NCBI RefSeq assembly: GCF_014297465.1
Contig: NZ_JACORT010000004.1
Location: 248,001-312,000 of the forward strand
DNA from: Ramlibacter cellulosilyticus
Lineage (GTDB): Bacteria > Pseudomonadota > Gammaproteobacteria > Burkholderiales > Burkholderiaceae_C
Direction of reading: 5' to 3'
Length of the DNA: 64,000 nucleotides
Below the pieces are notes generated by a model. The model was not told where the DNA came from. It worked only from the letters and a program-made list of their open reading frames with translations, and did no database searches. The position numbers and the translations under genes were made by a program. Below, piece by piece: positions 56,901 to 64,000 of the stretch. Numbering within the stretch: the stretch's first letter is position 1; every line of letters starts with the position of its first letter.

Positions 56901-59900
56901 CCCGTGAGCACCGGCGCATCGTTCGCCGGCGTGAAGGTGATGCCTGCGGCCACGGTGTTGCTGCCCAGTGCGCCGTCGCTCGCGGCCACGCTGAAGGACG
57001 GCGGCACCTCGTCGCCGTCGTCCACGAAGCGCACGGCTCCGGCCGCCAGCTGTGCCGAGGTGAAGCTCGTCGCCGCGTTCCAGCTGCTGCCGTCGAACAC
57101 CTGGAAGACGCCGCCGCTGACCGCCGACACCGTGAAGGTGAACGCGGTGCTGTCCGGATCGCCGACGGCGAAGTTGGCGGTCGACAGCACGACCGTGCCC
57201 CCTTCCGCGACGGCGAGCGAGGCGCCCGTGAGCACCGGCGCATCGTTCGCCGGCACGAAGGTGATCGCCGCCGCCACGGTGTTGCCCGTCGCGACCCCGT
57301 CGCCCACCGCGACGTCGAAGGACGGCGCGACCTCGTCGCCGTCGTCGAGGAAGCGCACGGCGCCCGATGCGAGCTGGGCCGAAGTGAAGCTCGTCGCCGC
57401 GTTCCAGGCCGCGCCGTCGAAGACCTGGAAGGCGCCACCGCTCACGGCCGATACCGTGAACGTGAAGGCGGCGCTGTCCGGATCGGTCACGCCGAAATTG
57501 GCGGGGGACAGCACCGTCGTGCCACCCTCCGTGACGGCCAGTGTCGCGGAACCCAGCACCGGCGCGTCGTTGGCCGCCGTGAAGGAAACGGCGGCGGCCA
57601 GTGTGTTGCCGGTCGCCGCCCCGTCGCTGACGGACACGTCGAACGCGGGAGGCAGCTCGTCGCCGTCGTCGACGAAACGCACGGCGCCTGCGGCGAGCTG
57701 CGCGGAGCTGAAGGCCGTCGCCGTGTTCCAGGCGGTGCCGTCGAACACCTGGAACGTGCCGCCGCCGACTGCCGATACCGTGAAGGTGAACGCGCTGCCG
57801 TCCGGGTCCGCCACGCCGAAGTTCGCCGGCGACAGCATCGTGGCCCCGCCTTCGGTCACGCTCAACGATGCCGCCGTCAGGACCGGCGCGTCGTTCACCG
57901 GCACGAAGGTGATGGCCGCTGCCACCGTGTTGCTGCCCAGGGCGCCGTCGCTCGCGCCCACGCTGAAGGACGGCGGCACCTCGTCGCCGTCGTCCACGAA
58001 GCGCACCGCACCGGCTGCGAGCTGCGCGGTCGTGAAGCTCGCGGCGACGTTCCACGCGCTGCCGGCCAAGACCTGGAAAGTGCCGCCCACCACCGCGGAG
58101 ACGCTGAAGGTGAAGCTGCTGTCGTCCGGATCGTCCACGTCGAAGTTCGCCGGCGACAGCACCACGGTGCCGCCTTCGCTGATGGCCAGCCGGGCGGAGG
58201 TCACGACCGGGGCGTCGTTGACCCGCGTGAAGCTGACCGCCGCCGCCACGGTGTTGCCGGTGTACGTGCCATCGCTCACGGCCAGGTCGAACGAAGGCGC
58301 CGTCTCGTCGCCATCATCCACGAAGCGCACCGCGCCGGCGGCGACCTGTGCCGACGTGAAGCCGGCGGCCACGTTCCAGCCGCTGCCGTCGAACACCTCG
58401 AAGCGGCCGCCGCCGAGCGCCGAGACCGTGTACGTGAACGCGCCACTGTCCGGATCGGAGACGGAGAAGTCACCGGGGGCGAGCACCGTGGTGCTGCCTT
58501 CCGTGATGCCCAAGGTGACTGCCGCGAGCACCGGCGCATCGTTCACGGGCAGGAAGGTGATGGAGGCCGCGAGCGTGTTGCCGTCCAGCGCGCCGTCGCT
58601 CGCGGTCACACTGAAGGACGGGGGAACCTCGTCGCCGTCGTCCACGAAGCGCACGGCGGCCGAAGCGAGCTGCGCCGAACTGAAGCTGGTGGCGGTGTTC
58701 CAGCCGGTCCCGTCGAACACCTGGAAGCTGCCTCCCGTGACCGCGGACACGACAAACGTGAACGCACTGCTGTCGGAGTCGGACAGGCCGAAGTTGCCCG
58801 GCGCCAGCACCACCGCGCCACCCTCCGTCACCCTGAGCGATGCCGACGCGAGCACCGGTGCATCGTTTGCCGGAACGAAGGTGATCGCCGCCGCCACGGT
58901 GTTGCCAGTCGAGATGCCGTCGCCCACCGTCACGTCGAAGGACGGAGCGGCTTCGTCGCCGTCGTCGACGAAGCGCACGGCGCCCGCTGCCAGCTGCGCC
59001 GAGGTGAAGCCGCTGGCCGCGCTCCACGCCGTGCCGTCGAACACCTGGAACGTGCCGCCGGTGACTGCCGAGACGGCGTAGGTGAAGTTGGTGCTGTCCG
59101 GATCGGTGACGCCGAAGTTGGTTGCCGACAGCACCACCGTGCCGCCTTCGGTGATCGTCAGGCTCGCCGTATCCAGCACCGGCGCGTCGTTGGCCGCCGT
59201 GAAGGTGATCGCCGCGGCCAGCGTGTTGCTCGTGGCCGCGCCGTCGCCGACGGTCACGGCGAAGGAAGGTGCCGTCTCGTCCCCGTCGTCGACGAAGCGC
59301 ACGGACCCGGCCGCCAGCTGGGCCGAGGTGAAGCTCGTCGCTGCGTTCCAGCTGCTGCCGTCGAACACCTGGAACACGCCGCCGCTGACCGCCGACACCG
59401 TGAAGGTGAAGTCGCCGCTGTCCGGATCGGTGACGGCGAAGTTGGCGGTCGAGACCACGACCGTGCCGCCTTCCACGACGGCGAGGGAGGCCCCCGTGAG
59501 TACCGGCGCATCGTTGCCCGGCGTGAAGGTGATGCCCGCGGCCACGGTGTTGCTGCCCAGCGCGCCCTCGCTCGCGCTTACGCTGAAGGACGGCGGCACT
59601 TCGTCGCCGTCGTCCACGAATCGCACGGCGCCGGCCGAGAGCTGCGCGGTCGTGAAGCTCGTGGCCGCGTTCCAGGCAGCACCGTCGAAGACTTCGAAGC
59701 TGCCGCCCGTGACGGCGGAAACGGTGAAGGTGAAGGCGGTGCTGTCCGGATCGGCCACGCCGAAGCTCGCCGTCGAAAGCACGACGGTGGCCCCTTCGCC
59801 CACCGCCAGCTGCGCCGACGTCATCGTCGGCGCGTCGTTGACCGGCGTGAACGCGATGTCCACGGCCCGCGTGTTGCCCGTCGCCGTCCCGTCGCCCACC

Positions 59901-62900
59901 GACAGCGACAGGGTCGGCCCCGTCTCGTCGCCATCGTCGACGAAGCGCACCGCGCCGGCCGCCACTTGCGCCAATGTGAAACTCGTGGCTGCATTCCAGC
60001 TGCTGCCATCGAACACCTCGACGCCGCCACCCGACAGCGCGGCGACGGTGAAGACGAAGGCGCTGCTATCCGGATCGGCGACACCCAAGTCTGCCGCGGA
60101 CAGCACCACGGTGCCGCCTTCCGCCACGGCGAAGGAAGCTGCCGTGAGCGCCGGCGCGTCGTTCACCGGCACGAAGGTGATGGACGCCGCCACCGTGCCG
60201 CTGGCCAGCGCGCCGTCGCTGGCGGTCACGCTGAAGCTCGGCGGCACCTCGTCGCCGTCGTCCACGAAGCGCACCGCGCCAGCCGCGAGCTGCGCGGACG
60301 TGAAGCTCGTGGCCGTGTTCCAGCTCGCCCCGACCAGGACCTGGAACGTGCCGCCGGTGACCCCCGAGACGGTGAAGGTGAAGGCGCTGCTGTCCGGATC
60401 GCCGACGCTGAAGTTCGCCGCCGACAGCACGACGCTGCCGCCCTCCGCGACCGTGAGCGAAGCCGACGAGAGCACCGGCGCATCGTTCGCCGCAACAAAG
60501 GTGATCGCCGCCGCCACGATGTTGCCGGTCGCGAGCCCGTCGTCCACCGTCACGTCGAAGGACGGGGCGGTCTCGTCGCCGTCGTCGACGAAACGCACGG
60601 CGCCCGCTGCGAGCTGCGCGGAAGTGAAGTTCGCCGCGAGGGTCCAGCTCGTGCCGTCGAAGACCTGGAAGGTGCCGCCGCTGACGGCGGAAACGGTGAA
60701 CGTGAACGCCGTGCTGTCCGGATCGGCCACCGCGAAGTCGGCGGTCGACAGCACCGTCGTGCCGCCTTCCGTGACCACCAGGTTCGCCGAATCCAGCACC
60801 GGCGCGTCGTTGGTTCCCGTGAAGGTGATCGCCGCGGCCAGCGTGTTGCCCGTCGCCGTGCCATCGCCGACGGTCACGGCGAAGGAAGGTGCGGTCTCGT
60901 CGCCGTCGTCGGCGAAGCGCACGGCTCCGGCCGCCAGCTGTGCCGAGGTGAAGCTCGTCGCCGCGTTCCAGCTGCTGCCGTCGAACACCTGGAACACGCC
61001 GCCGCTGACCGCCGATACCGTGAAGGTGAACGCGGTGCTGTCCGGATCGGTGACGGCGAAGCTGGCGGTCGAGAGCACGACCGTGCCCCCTTCGGCGACG
61101 GCGAGCGAGGCGCCCGTGAGCACCGGCGCATCGTTCGCCGGCGTGAAGGTGATGCCTGCATCGACCGTGTTGCTGCCCAGCGCGCCGTCGCTCGCGCTCA
61201 CGCTGAAGGACGGCGGCACCTCGTCGCCGTCGTCCACGAAGCGCACCGCGCCGGCGGCGAGCTGCGCGGACGTGAAGCTCGTGGCCGTGTTCCAGGCAGC
61301 ACCGTCGAAGACCTCGAAGCTGCCGCCCATGATGGCGGAAACGTTGAAGGTGAAGGAGCTGCTGTCCGGATCGGCCACGCCGAAGTTCGCCGTCGACAGC
61401 ACGACGGTAGCGCCTTCGCCCACCGCGAGCTGGGCCGACGTCATCGCCGGCGCATCGTTCGCCGGCACGAAGGTGATCGCCGCCGCCACCGTGTTGCCCG
61501 TCGCGACCCCGTCGCCCACTGTGACGTCGAAGGACGGCGCGGCTTCGTCGCCGTCGTCGAGGAAACGCACGGCGCCCGCTGCGAGCTGCGCGGACGTGAA
61601 GCTCGTCGCCGCGTTCCAGGCCGCGCCATCGAACACCTGGAAGGCGCCACCGCTCACGGCCGATACCGTGAACGTGAAGGCGGTGCTGTCCGGATCGGTC
61701 ACGCCGAAATTGGCAGGCGACAGCACCGTCGTGCCACCCTCCGTGACGGCCAGTGTCGCGGAACCCAGCACCGGCGCGTCGTTGGCCGCCGTGAAGGAAA
61801 CGGCGGCGGCCAGCGTGTTGCCGGTCGCCGCCCCGTCGCTGACGGACACGTCGAACGCGGGAGGCAGCTCGTCGCCGTCGTCGACGAAACGCACCGAAGC
61901 GGTCGCCAGTTGCGCCGACGTGAAGCTCGTCGCCACGGTCCATGCCGTTCCGTCGAAGACCTCGAAGCTGCCGCCGCTGACGGCCGACACGGTGAACGTG
62001 AACGTCGTGCTGTCCGGATCGGACGCCGCGAAGTCGGCGGTCGACAGCACCACCGTGCCGCCTTCGGCGACGGTGAGGCTCGCCGCATCCAGAACCGGCG
62101 CGTCGTTGGCCGCCGTGAAGGTGATCGCCGCGGCCAGCGTGTTGCCCGTGGCAGCGCCATCGCCGACGGTCGCGGCGAAGGAAGGTGCCGTCTCGTCGCC
62201 ATCGTCCACGAAGCGCACGGCTCCGGCCGCCAGCTGGGCCGAGGTGAAGCTCGTCGCCGCGTTCCAGCTGCTGCCGTCGAACACCTGGAACACGCCGCCG
62301 CTGACCGCCGACACCGTGAAGGTGAAGTCGCCGCTGTCCGGATCGGTGACGGCGAAGTTGGCGGTCGAGAGCACGACCGCGCCGCCTTCCACGACTGCGA
62401 GGGAAGCTCCCGTGAGCACCGGCGCATCGTTCGCCGGCGTGAAGGTGATGCCCGCGGCCACGGTGTTGCTGCCCAGCGCGCCGTCGCTCGCGGTCACGCT
62501 GAAGGACGGCGGCACTTCGTCGCCGTCGTCCACGAATCGCACGGCGCCGGCCGAGAGCTGCGCGGTCGTGAAGCTCGTGGCCGCGTTCCAGGCAGCACCG
62601 TCGAAGACTTCGAAGCTGCCGCCCGTGACGGCGGAAACGGTGAAGGTGAAGGAGCTGCTGTCCGGATCGGCCACGCCGAAGTTCGCCGTCGACAACAGGA
62701 CGGTGGCGCCTTCGCCCACCGCGAGCTGGGCCGACGTCATCGCCGGCGCGTCGTTCGCCGGCACGAAGGTGATCGCCGCCGCCACGGTGTTGCCCGTCGC
62801 GACCCCGTCGCCCACCGTGACGTCGAAGGACGGAGCGAGTTCGTCGCCGTCGTCGACGAAGCGCACGGTGCCCGCTGCGAGCTGCGCGGACGTGAAGCTC

Positions 62901-64000
62901 GCCGCCGCGTTCCAGGTGGTGCCGTCGAAGACCTGGAACACCCCGCCCAGCACGGCGGAGACGGTGTAGGTGAATGCCGTGCTGTCCGGATCGGTCGCGC
63001 CGAAATTGGCAGGCGACAGCACCGTCGTGCCACCCTCCGTGACGGCCAGTGTCGCGGAACCCAGCACCGGCGCGTCGTTGGCCGCCGTGAAGGAAACGGC
63101 GGCGGCCAGCGTGTTGCCGGTCGCCGCCCCGTCGCTGACGGACACGTCGAACGCGGGAGGCAGCTCGTCGCCGTCGTCGACGAAACGCACGACGCCTGCG
63201 GCGAGCTGCGCGGAGCTGAAGGCCGTCGCCGTGTTCCAGGCGGCGCCGTCGAACACCTGGAACGTGCCGCCGCTGACTGCCGACACCGTGAAGGTGAACG
63301 CGCTGCCGTCCGGGTCCGCCACGCCGAAGTTCGCCGGCGACAGCATCGTGGCCCCGCCTTCGGTCACGCTCAACGATGCCCCCGTCAGGACCGGCGCGTC
63401 GTTCACCGGCACGAAGGTGACGGCCGCTGCCACGGTGTTGCTGCCCAGGGCGCCGTCGCTCGCGGTCACGCTGAAGGACGGCGGCACCTCGTCGCCGTCG
63501 TCCACGAAGCGCACCGCACCGGCCGCGAGCTGCGCGGTCGTGAAGCTCGCTGCCGTGTTCCAGGCCGCGCCGGCTAAGACCTGGAACGTGCCACCGGTGA
63601 CCGCCGACACCGTGAAGGTGAAGTCGCTGCTGTCCGGATCGCTGACGCTGAAGTCCGCTTCCGACAGCACGACGGTGCCGCCCTCGGCCACCGTGACCTG
63701 GACCGCACCCAGCACCGGCGCGTCGTTCACCCGCGTGAAGGCGACGTCCACGGCACGCGTGTTCCCCGTCGCCGATCCGTCACCCACCGACAGCGACAGG
63801 GCGGGCGCGATCTCGTCGCCGTCGTCCACGAAGCGCACCGCGCCTGCGGCCAGCTGGGCGGAGGTGAAGCTCGTCGCCGCACTCCAGCCGCTGCCGTCGA
63901 ACACCTCGATGCGCCCGCCATTCAGCAGGGCAACGCCGAAGGTGAAGCTCGCGCTGTCCGGGTCGGAAACGGCGAAGTCCGACGGCGACAGGACCACCGT
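53936..64000 (-). CDS. Giant CSPG/cadherin-like repeat surface protein (partial, C-terminal part)
   Basis: At least 3,354 residues, open at the right window edge. About 27 complete repeats of 108 aa are followed by one cadherin-like domain (about 54660-54973). Each repeat carries [39 protein letters not shown] and a final NDAPVL. The pattern fits CSPG/NG2 (Cadherin_3) repeats with Ca-binding acidic residues. Next come a Pro/Ala linker (about 54500-54660), a helical stalk, a hydrophobic segment ([18 protein letters not shown], near 54090-54150) and an acidic cytoplasmic-type tail. There is no RTX end or autotransporter barrel, so it seems anchored in the inner membrane and coupled to the kinase gene. 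Confidence 0.87.
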   Translation of the reverse strand, partial: TVVLSPSDFAVSDPDSASFTFGVALLNGGRIEVFDGSGWSAATSFTSAQLAAGAVRFVDDGDEIAPALSLSVGDGSATGNTRAVDVAFTRVNDAPVLGAVQVTVAEGGTVVLSEADFSVSDPDSSDFTFTVSAVTGGTFQVLAGAAWNTAASFTTAQLAAGAVRFVDDGDEVPPSFSVTASDGALGSNTVAAAVTFVPVNDAPVLTGASLSVTEGGATMLSPANFGVADPDGSAFTFTVSAVSGGTFQVFDGAAWNTATAFSSAQLAAGVVRFVDDGDELPPAFDVSVSDGAATGNTLAAAVSFTAANDAPVLGSATLAVTEGGTTVLSPANFGATDPDSTAFTYTVSAVLGGVFQVFDGTTWNAAASFTSAQLAAGTVRFVDDGDELAPSFDVTVGDGVATGNTVAAAITFVPANDAPAMTSAQLAVGEGATVLLSTANFGVADPDSSSFTFTVSAVTGGSFEVFDGAAWNAATSFTTAQLSAGAVRFVDDGDEVPPSFSVTASDGALGSNTVAAGITFTPANDAPVLTGASLAVVEGGAVVLSTANFAVTDPDSGDFTFTVSAVSGGVFQVFDGSSWNAATSFTSAQLAAGAVRFVDDGDETAPSFAATVGDGAATGNTLAAAITFTAANDAPVLDAASLTVAEGGTVVLSTADFAASDPDSTTFTFTVSAVSGGSFEVFDGTAWTVATSFTSAQLATASVRFVDDGDELPPAFDVSVSDGAATGNTLAAAVSFTAANDAPVLGSATLAVTEGGTTVLSPANFGVTDPDSTAFTFTVSAVSGGAFQVFDGAAWNAATSFTSAQLAAGAVRFLDDGDEAAPSFDVTVGDGVATGNTVAAAITFVPANDAPAMTSAQLAVGEGATVVLSTANFGVADPDSSSFTFNVSAIMGGSFEVFDGAAWNTATSFTSAQLAAGAVRFVDDGDEVPPSFSVSASDGALGSNTVDAGITFTPANDAPVLTGASLAVAEGGTVVLSTASFAVTDPDSTAFTFTVSAVSGGVFQVFDGSSWNAATSFTSAQLAAGAVRFADDGDETAPSFAVTVGDGTATGNTLAAAITFTGTNDAPVLDSANLVVTEGGTTVLSTADFAVADPDSTAFTFTVSAVSGGTFQVFDGTSWTLAANFTSAQLAAGAVRFVDDGDETAPSFDVTVDDGLATGNIVAAAITFVAANDAPVLSSASLTVAEGGSVVLSAANFSVGDPDSSAFTFTVSGVTGGTFQVLVGASWNTATSFTSAQLAAGAVRFVDDGDEVPPSFSVTASDGALASGTVAASITFVPVNDAPALTAASFAVAEGGTVVLSAADLGVADPDSSAFVFTVAALSGGGVEVFDGSSWNAATSFTLAQVAAGAVRFVDDGDETGPTLSLSVGDGTATGNTRAVDIAFTPVNDAPTMTSAQLAVGEGATVVLSTASFGVADPDSTAFTFTVSAVTGGSFEVFDGAAWNAATSFTTAQLSAGAVRFVDDGDEVPPSFSVSASEGALGSNTVAAGITFTPGNDAPVLTGASLAVVEGGTVVVSTANFAVTDPDSGDFTFTVSAVSGGVFQVFDGSSWNAATSFTSAQLAAGSVRFVDDGDETAPSFAVTVGDGAATSNTLAAAITFTAANDAPVLDTASLTITEGGTVVLSATNFGVTDPDSTNFTYAVSAVTGGTFQVFDGTAWSAASGFTSAQLAAGAVRFVDDGDEAAPSFDVTVGDGISTGNTVAAAITFVPANDAPVLASASLRVTEGGAVVLAPGNFGLSDSDSSAFTFVVSAVTGGSFQVFDGTGWNTATSFSSAQLASAAVRFVDDGDEVPPSFSVTASDGALDGNTLAASITFLPVNDAPVLAAVTLGITEGSTTVLAPGDFSVSDPDSGAFTYTVSALGGGRFEVFDGSGWNVAAGFTSAQVAAGAVRFVDDGDETAPSFDLAVSDGTYTGNTVAAAVSFTRVNDAPVVTSARLAISEGGTVVLSPANFDVDDPDDSSFTFSVSAVVGGTFQVLAGSAWNVAASFTTAQLAAGAVRFVDDGDEVPPSFSVGASDGALGSNTVAAAITFVPVNDAPVLTAASLSVTEGGATMLSPANFGVADPDGSAFTFTVSAVGGGTFQVFDGTAWNTATAFSSAQLAAGAVRFVDDGDELPPAFDVSVSDGAATGNTLAAAVSFTAANDAPVLGSATLAVTEGGTTVLSPANFGVTDPDSAAFTFTVSAVSGGAFQVFDGAAWNAATSFTSAQLASGAVRFLDDGDEVAPSFDVAVGDGVATGNTVAAAITFVPANDAPVLTGASLAVAEGGTVVLSTANFAVGDPDSTAFTFTVSAVSGGVFQVFDGSSWNAATSFTSAQLAAGAVRFVDDGDEVPPSFSVAASDGALGSNTVAAGITFTPANDAPVLTGASLAVAEGGTVVLSTANFSVTDPDSTAFTFTVSAVSGGVFQVFDGSSWNAATSFTSAELAAGAVRFVDDGDETEPSFAVTVGDGTATGNTLAAAITFTAANDAPVLISAQVAVPEGGTVVLSAANFSLVDPDSSSFTLTVSAVAGGVLQVFDGTAWNMASSFTSAQLAAGAVRFVDDGDETPPSFSVAASDGALGSNTVAAAITFLPVNDAPVLTSASLSVAEGATVVLSPAGFVVADTDSAAFTFTVSAVSGGTFQVFDGSGWNAATSFTSAQLAAGSVRFLDDGDEVPPSFDVTVGDGAATGNTLAAAITFMATNDAPVLHTASMVATEGGTVVLGPANFGVTDPDSTAFTLTVSAVRGGVFQVFDGTTWNVAASFTSAQLAAGAVRFLDDGDEVAPSFAVAASDGLSTGNTLVATIGFVPVNDAPVLDAVQLAVGEGAAVVLGPGNFSFSAADPDSGSFTFFVSGVAGGSFQVFDGTAWNAVASFTSAQLAAGAVRFVDDGDEFAPAFSLSLHDGLAGSNTVAAAIRFTPANDAPFLTQATLAVTEGAAVVLAPGNFTVLDTDSSTFDFEVSDVSAGSFQTFDGARWNAASHFTSAQLMAGAVRFVHDGGELAPAFTVRVSDGTSTGNTAAATVTFTPVNDAPVIAGPAAVSVAESTRTVATMTAEDPDRPAQRLTWSLAGGDDAGHFSIDPRTGVLSFMAAPHFDQPADRNADNVYQVVVQVSDGALAATWTLAVSVRDVDEVGMPAPSPAPAPVPAAATPSAQPPAPAQAPAAAAPAPARPDATQRPAGSATPMDQAAGFGPTADTQPLGTGASLTFAPVSLLSPGSGPEGARLLQLAAPERTALQLIATQAQADLVLSHFGLDARGEGGRDEELQRSLRSTQFGGELDRLREGVQEALELERSITISVAGVSLSLSILYILWLIRGGVLLGSYLSALPAWRLLDPLPVLSRVDEEAEEEEDGITDLRGDGRDTLRGFGGAA
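54974..64000 (-). repeat. Tandem array of 324-bp coding repeats
   Basis: From the Asn codon of NDAPV at 63727 to that at 54973 the distance is 8,754 nt, i.e. 27 units of 324 nt plus one 6-nt insertion ([10 protein letters not shown] unit). The array continues to the window edge. Some units are nearly identical at DNA level at multiples of 324: sequence starting at 61741 recurs exactly at 63037 (1,296 nt, four units) and almost exactly at 57529 (4,212 nt, thirteen units). This indicates recent segmental duplication or gene conversion. Confidence 0.92.

Noticed and set aside
54747..63577. Very long open frames on the plus strand opposite the giant repeat gene (over 1,200 to 2,900 codons)
   Set aside because: They exist because the minus-strand gene is repetitive and GC-biased, so stop codons are systematically absent in certain antisense frames. 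Their translations are low-complexity, without domains or start signals. The minus-strand frame carries recognisable CSPG repeats.
54974..64000. CRISPR-like regular periodicity
   Set aside because: The 324-bp units are contiguous coding repeats in one frame, with no unique spacers and no cas genes nearby.

Overview
The window is GC-rich chromosomal DNA from a betaproteobacterium. It most resembles the Burkholderiales, family Comamonadaceae (Ramlibacter- or Variovorax-like). The reasons are a complete iscRSUA-hscBA-fdx operon, an intracellular PHA depolymerase with a Cys nucleophile, a Bug-type solute receptor, a Thauera/Azoarcus-style korABC set, strong G/C bias at third codon positions, and short palindromic repeats between genes. 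I see no IS element, prophage, integrase, CRISPR array or rRNA. There is one tRNA, Val(CAC). The taxonomic call is inference from gene content.

Layout. 1-4.4 kb (mostly minus): an FAD oxidoreductase cut by the window edge, an N-formylglutamate amidohydrolase-family protein, a SapC-family protein, a short MetE-core protein and an MFS permease. 4.5-13.7 kb: envelope and stress genes. These are a PBP7-type endopeptidase, an unknown 143-aa protein, a response regulator/histidine kinase/HtrA protease set with a PmrA-type box before htrA, a lytic transglycosylase, a type-B carboxylesterase and two small exported proteins. 13.7-16.2 kb (minus): a universal-stress cluster in which a tandem Usp, a GreA/GreB-like protein and a 37-aa membrane peptide are joined by ATGA overlaps, then a second Usp and tRNA-Val. 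16.2-17.7 kb: dnaQ and a divergent SDR dehydrogenase.

17.8-29.7 kb (plus) is a compact catabolic operon. It holds a GntR/UTRA regulator, a LIV-type ABC importer, a lone Bug receptor, a two-subunit LeuCD-like hydratase, a hydantoinase-like cyclic amidohydrolase, a fumarate-reductase-like flavoprotein and an isocitrate-lyase/PEP-mutase-family lyase. The logic is import, ring opening, oxidation, hydration and C-C cleavage of a substituted dicarboxylate or cyclic imide. 29.7-31.5 kb is an FAD-oxidoreductase pseudogene with an internal deletion, flanked by related palindromic repeats. 31.5-37 kb is the isc operon behind a good type-1 IscR site. 37-43 kb has a low-Mr phosphatase, uvrB, an aromatic/aspartate aminotransferase, and phaZ coupled to an RsxB-like ferredoxin.

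43-49.4 kb (minus) encodes a predicted 2-oxoglutarate:NADP+ oxidoreductase (korC-korA-korB, all overlapping), a CBS protein and a di-heme cytochrome c peroxidase. 49.5-64 kb (minus) is the most striking region. The C-terminal >3,350 residues of a giant surface protein consist of about 27 CSPG/NG2-type repeats of 108 aa, then a cadherin-like domain, a proline/alanine-rich linker, a membrane segment and an acidic tail. It is translationally coupled to a hybrid histidine kinase (PAS-HisKA-HATPase-REC-HPt), which is followed after 12 bp by a REC-GGDEF-EAL protein whose EAL motifs are destroyed. This looks like an adhesion- or surface-state-sensing phosphorelay with its receptor encoded in the same operon.
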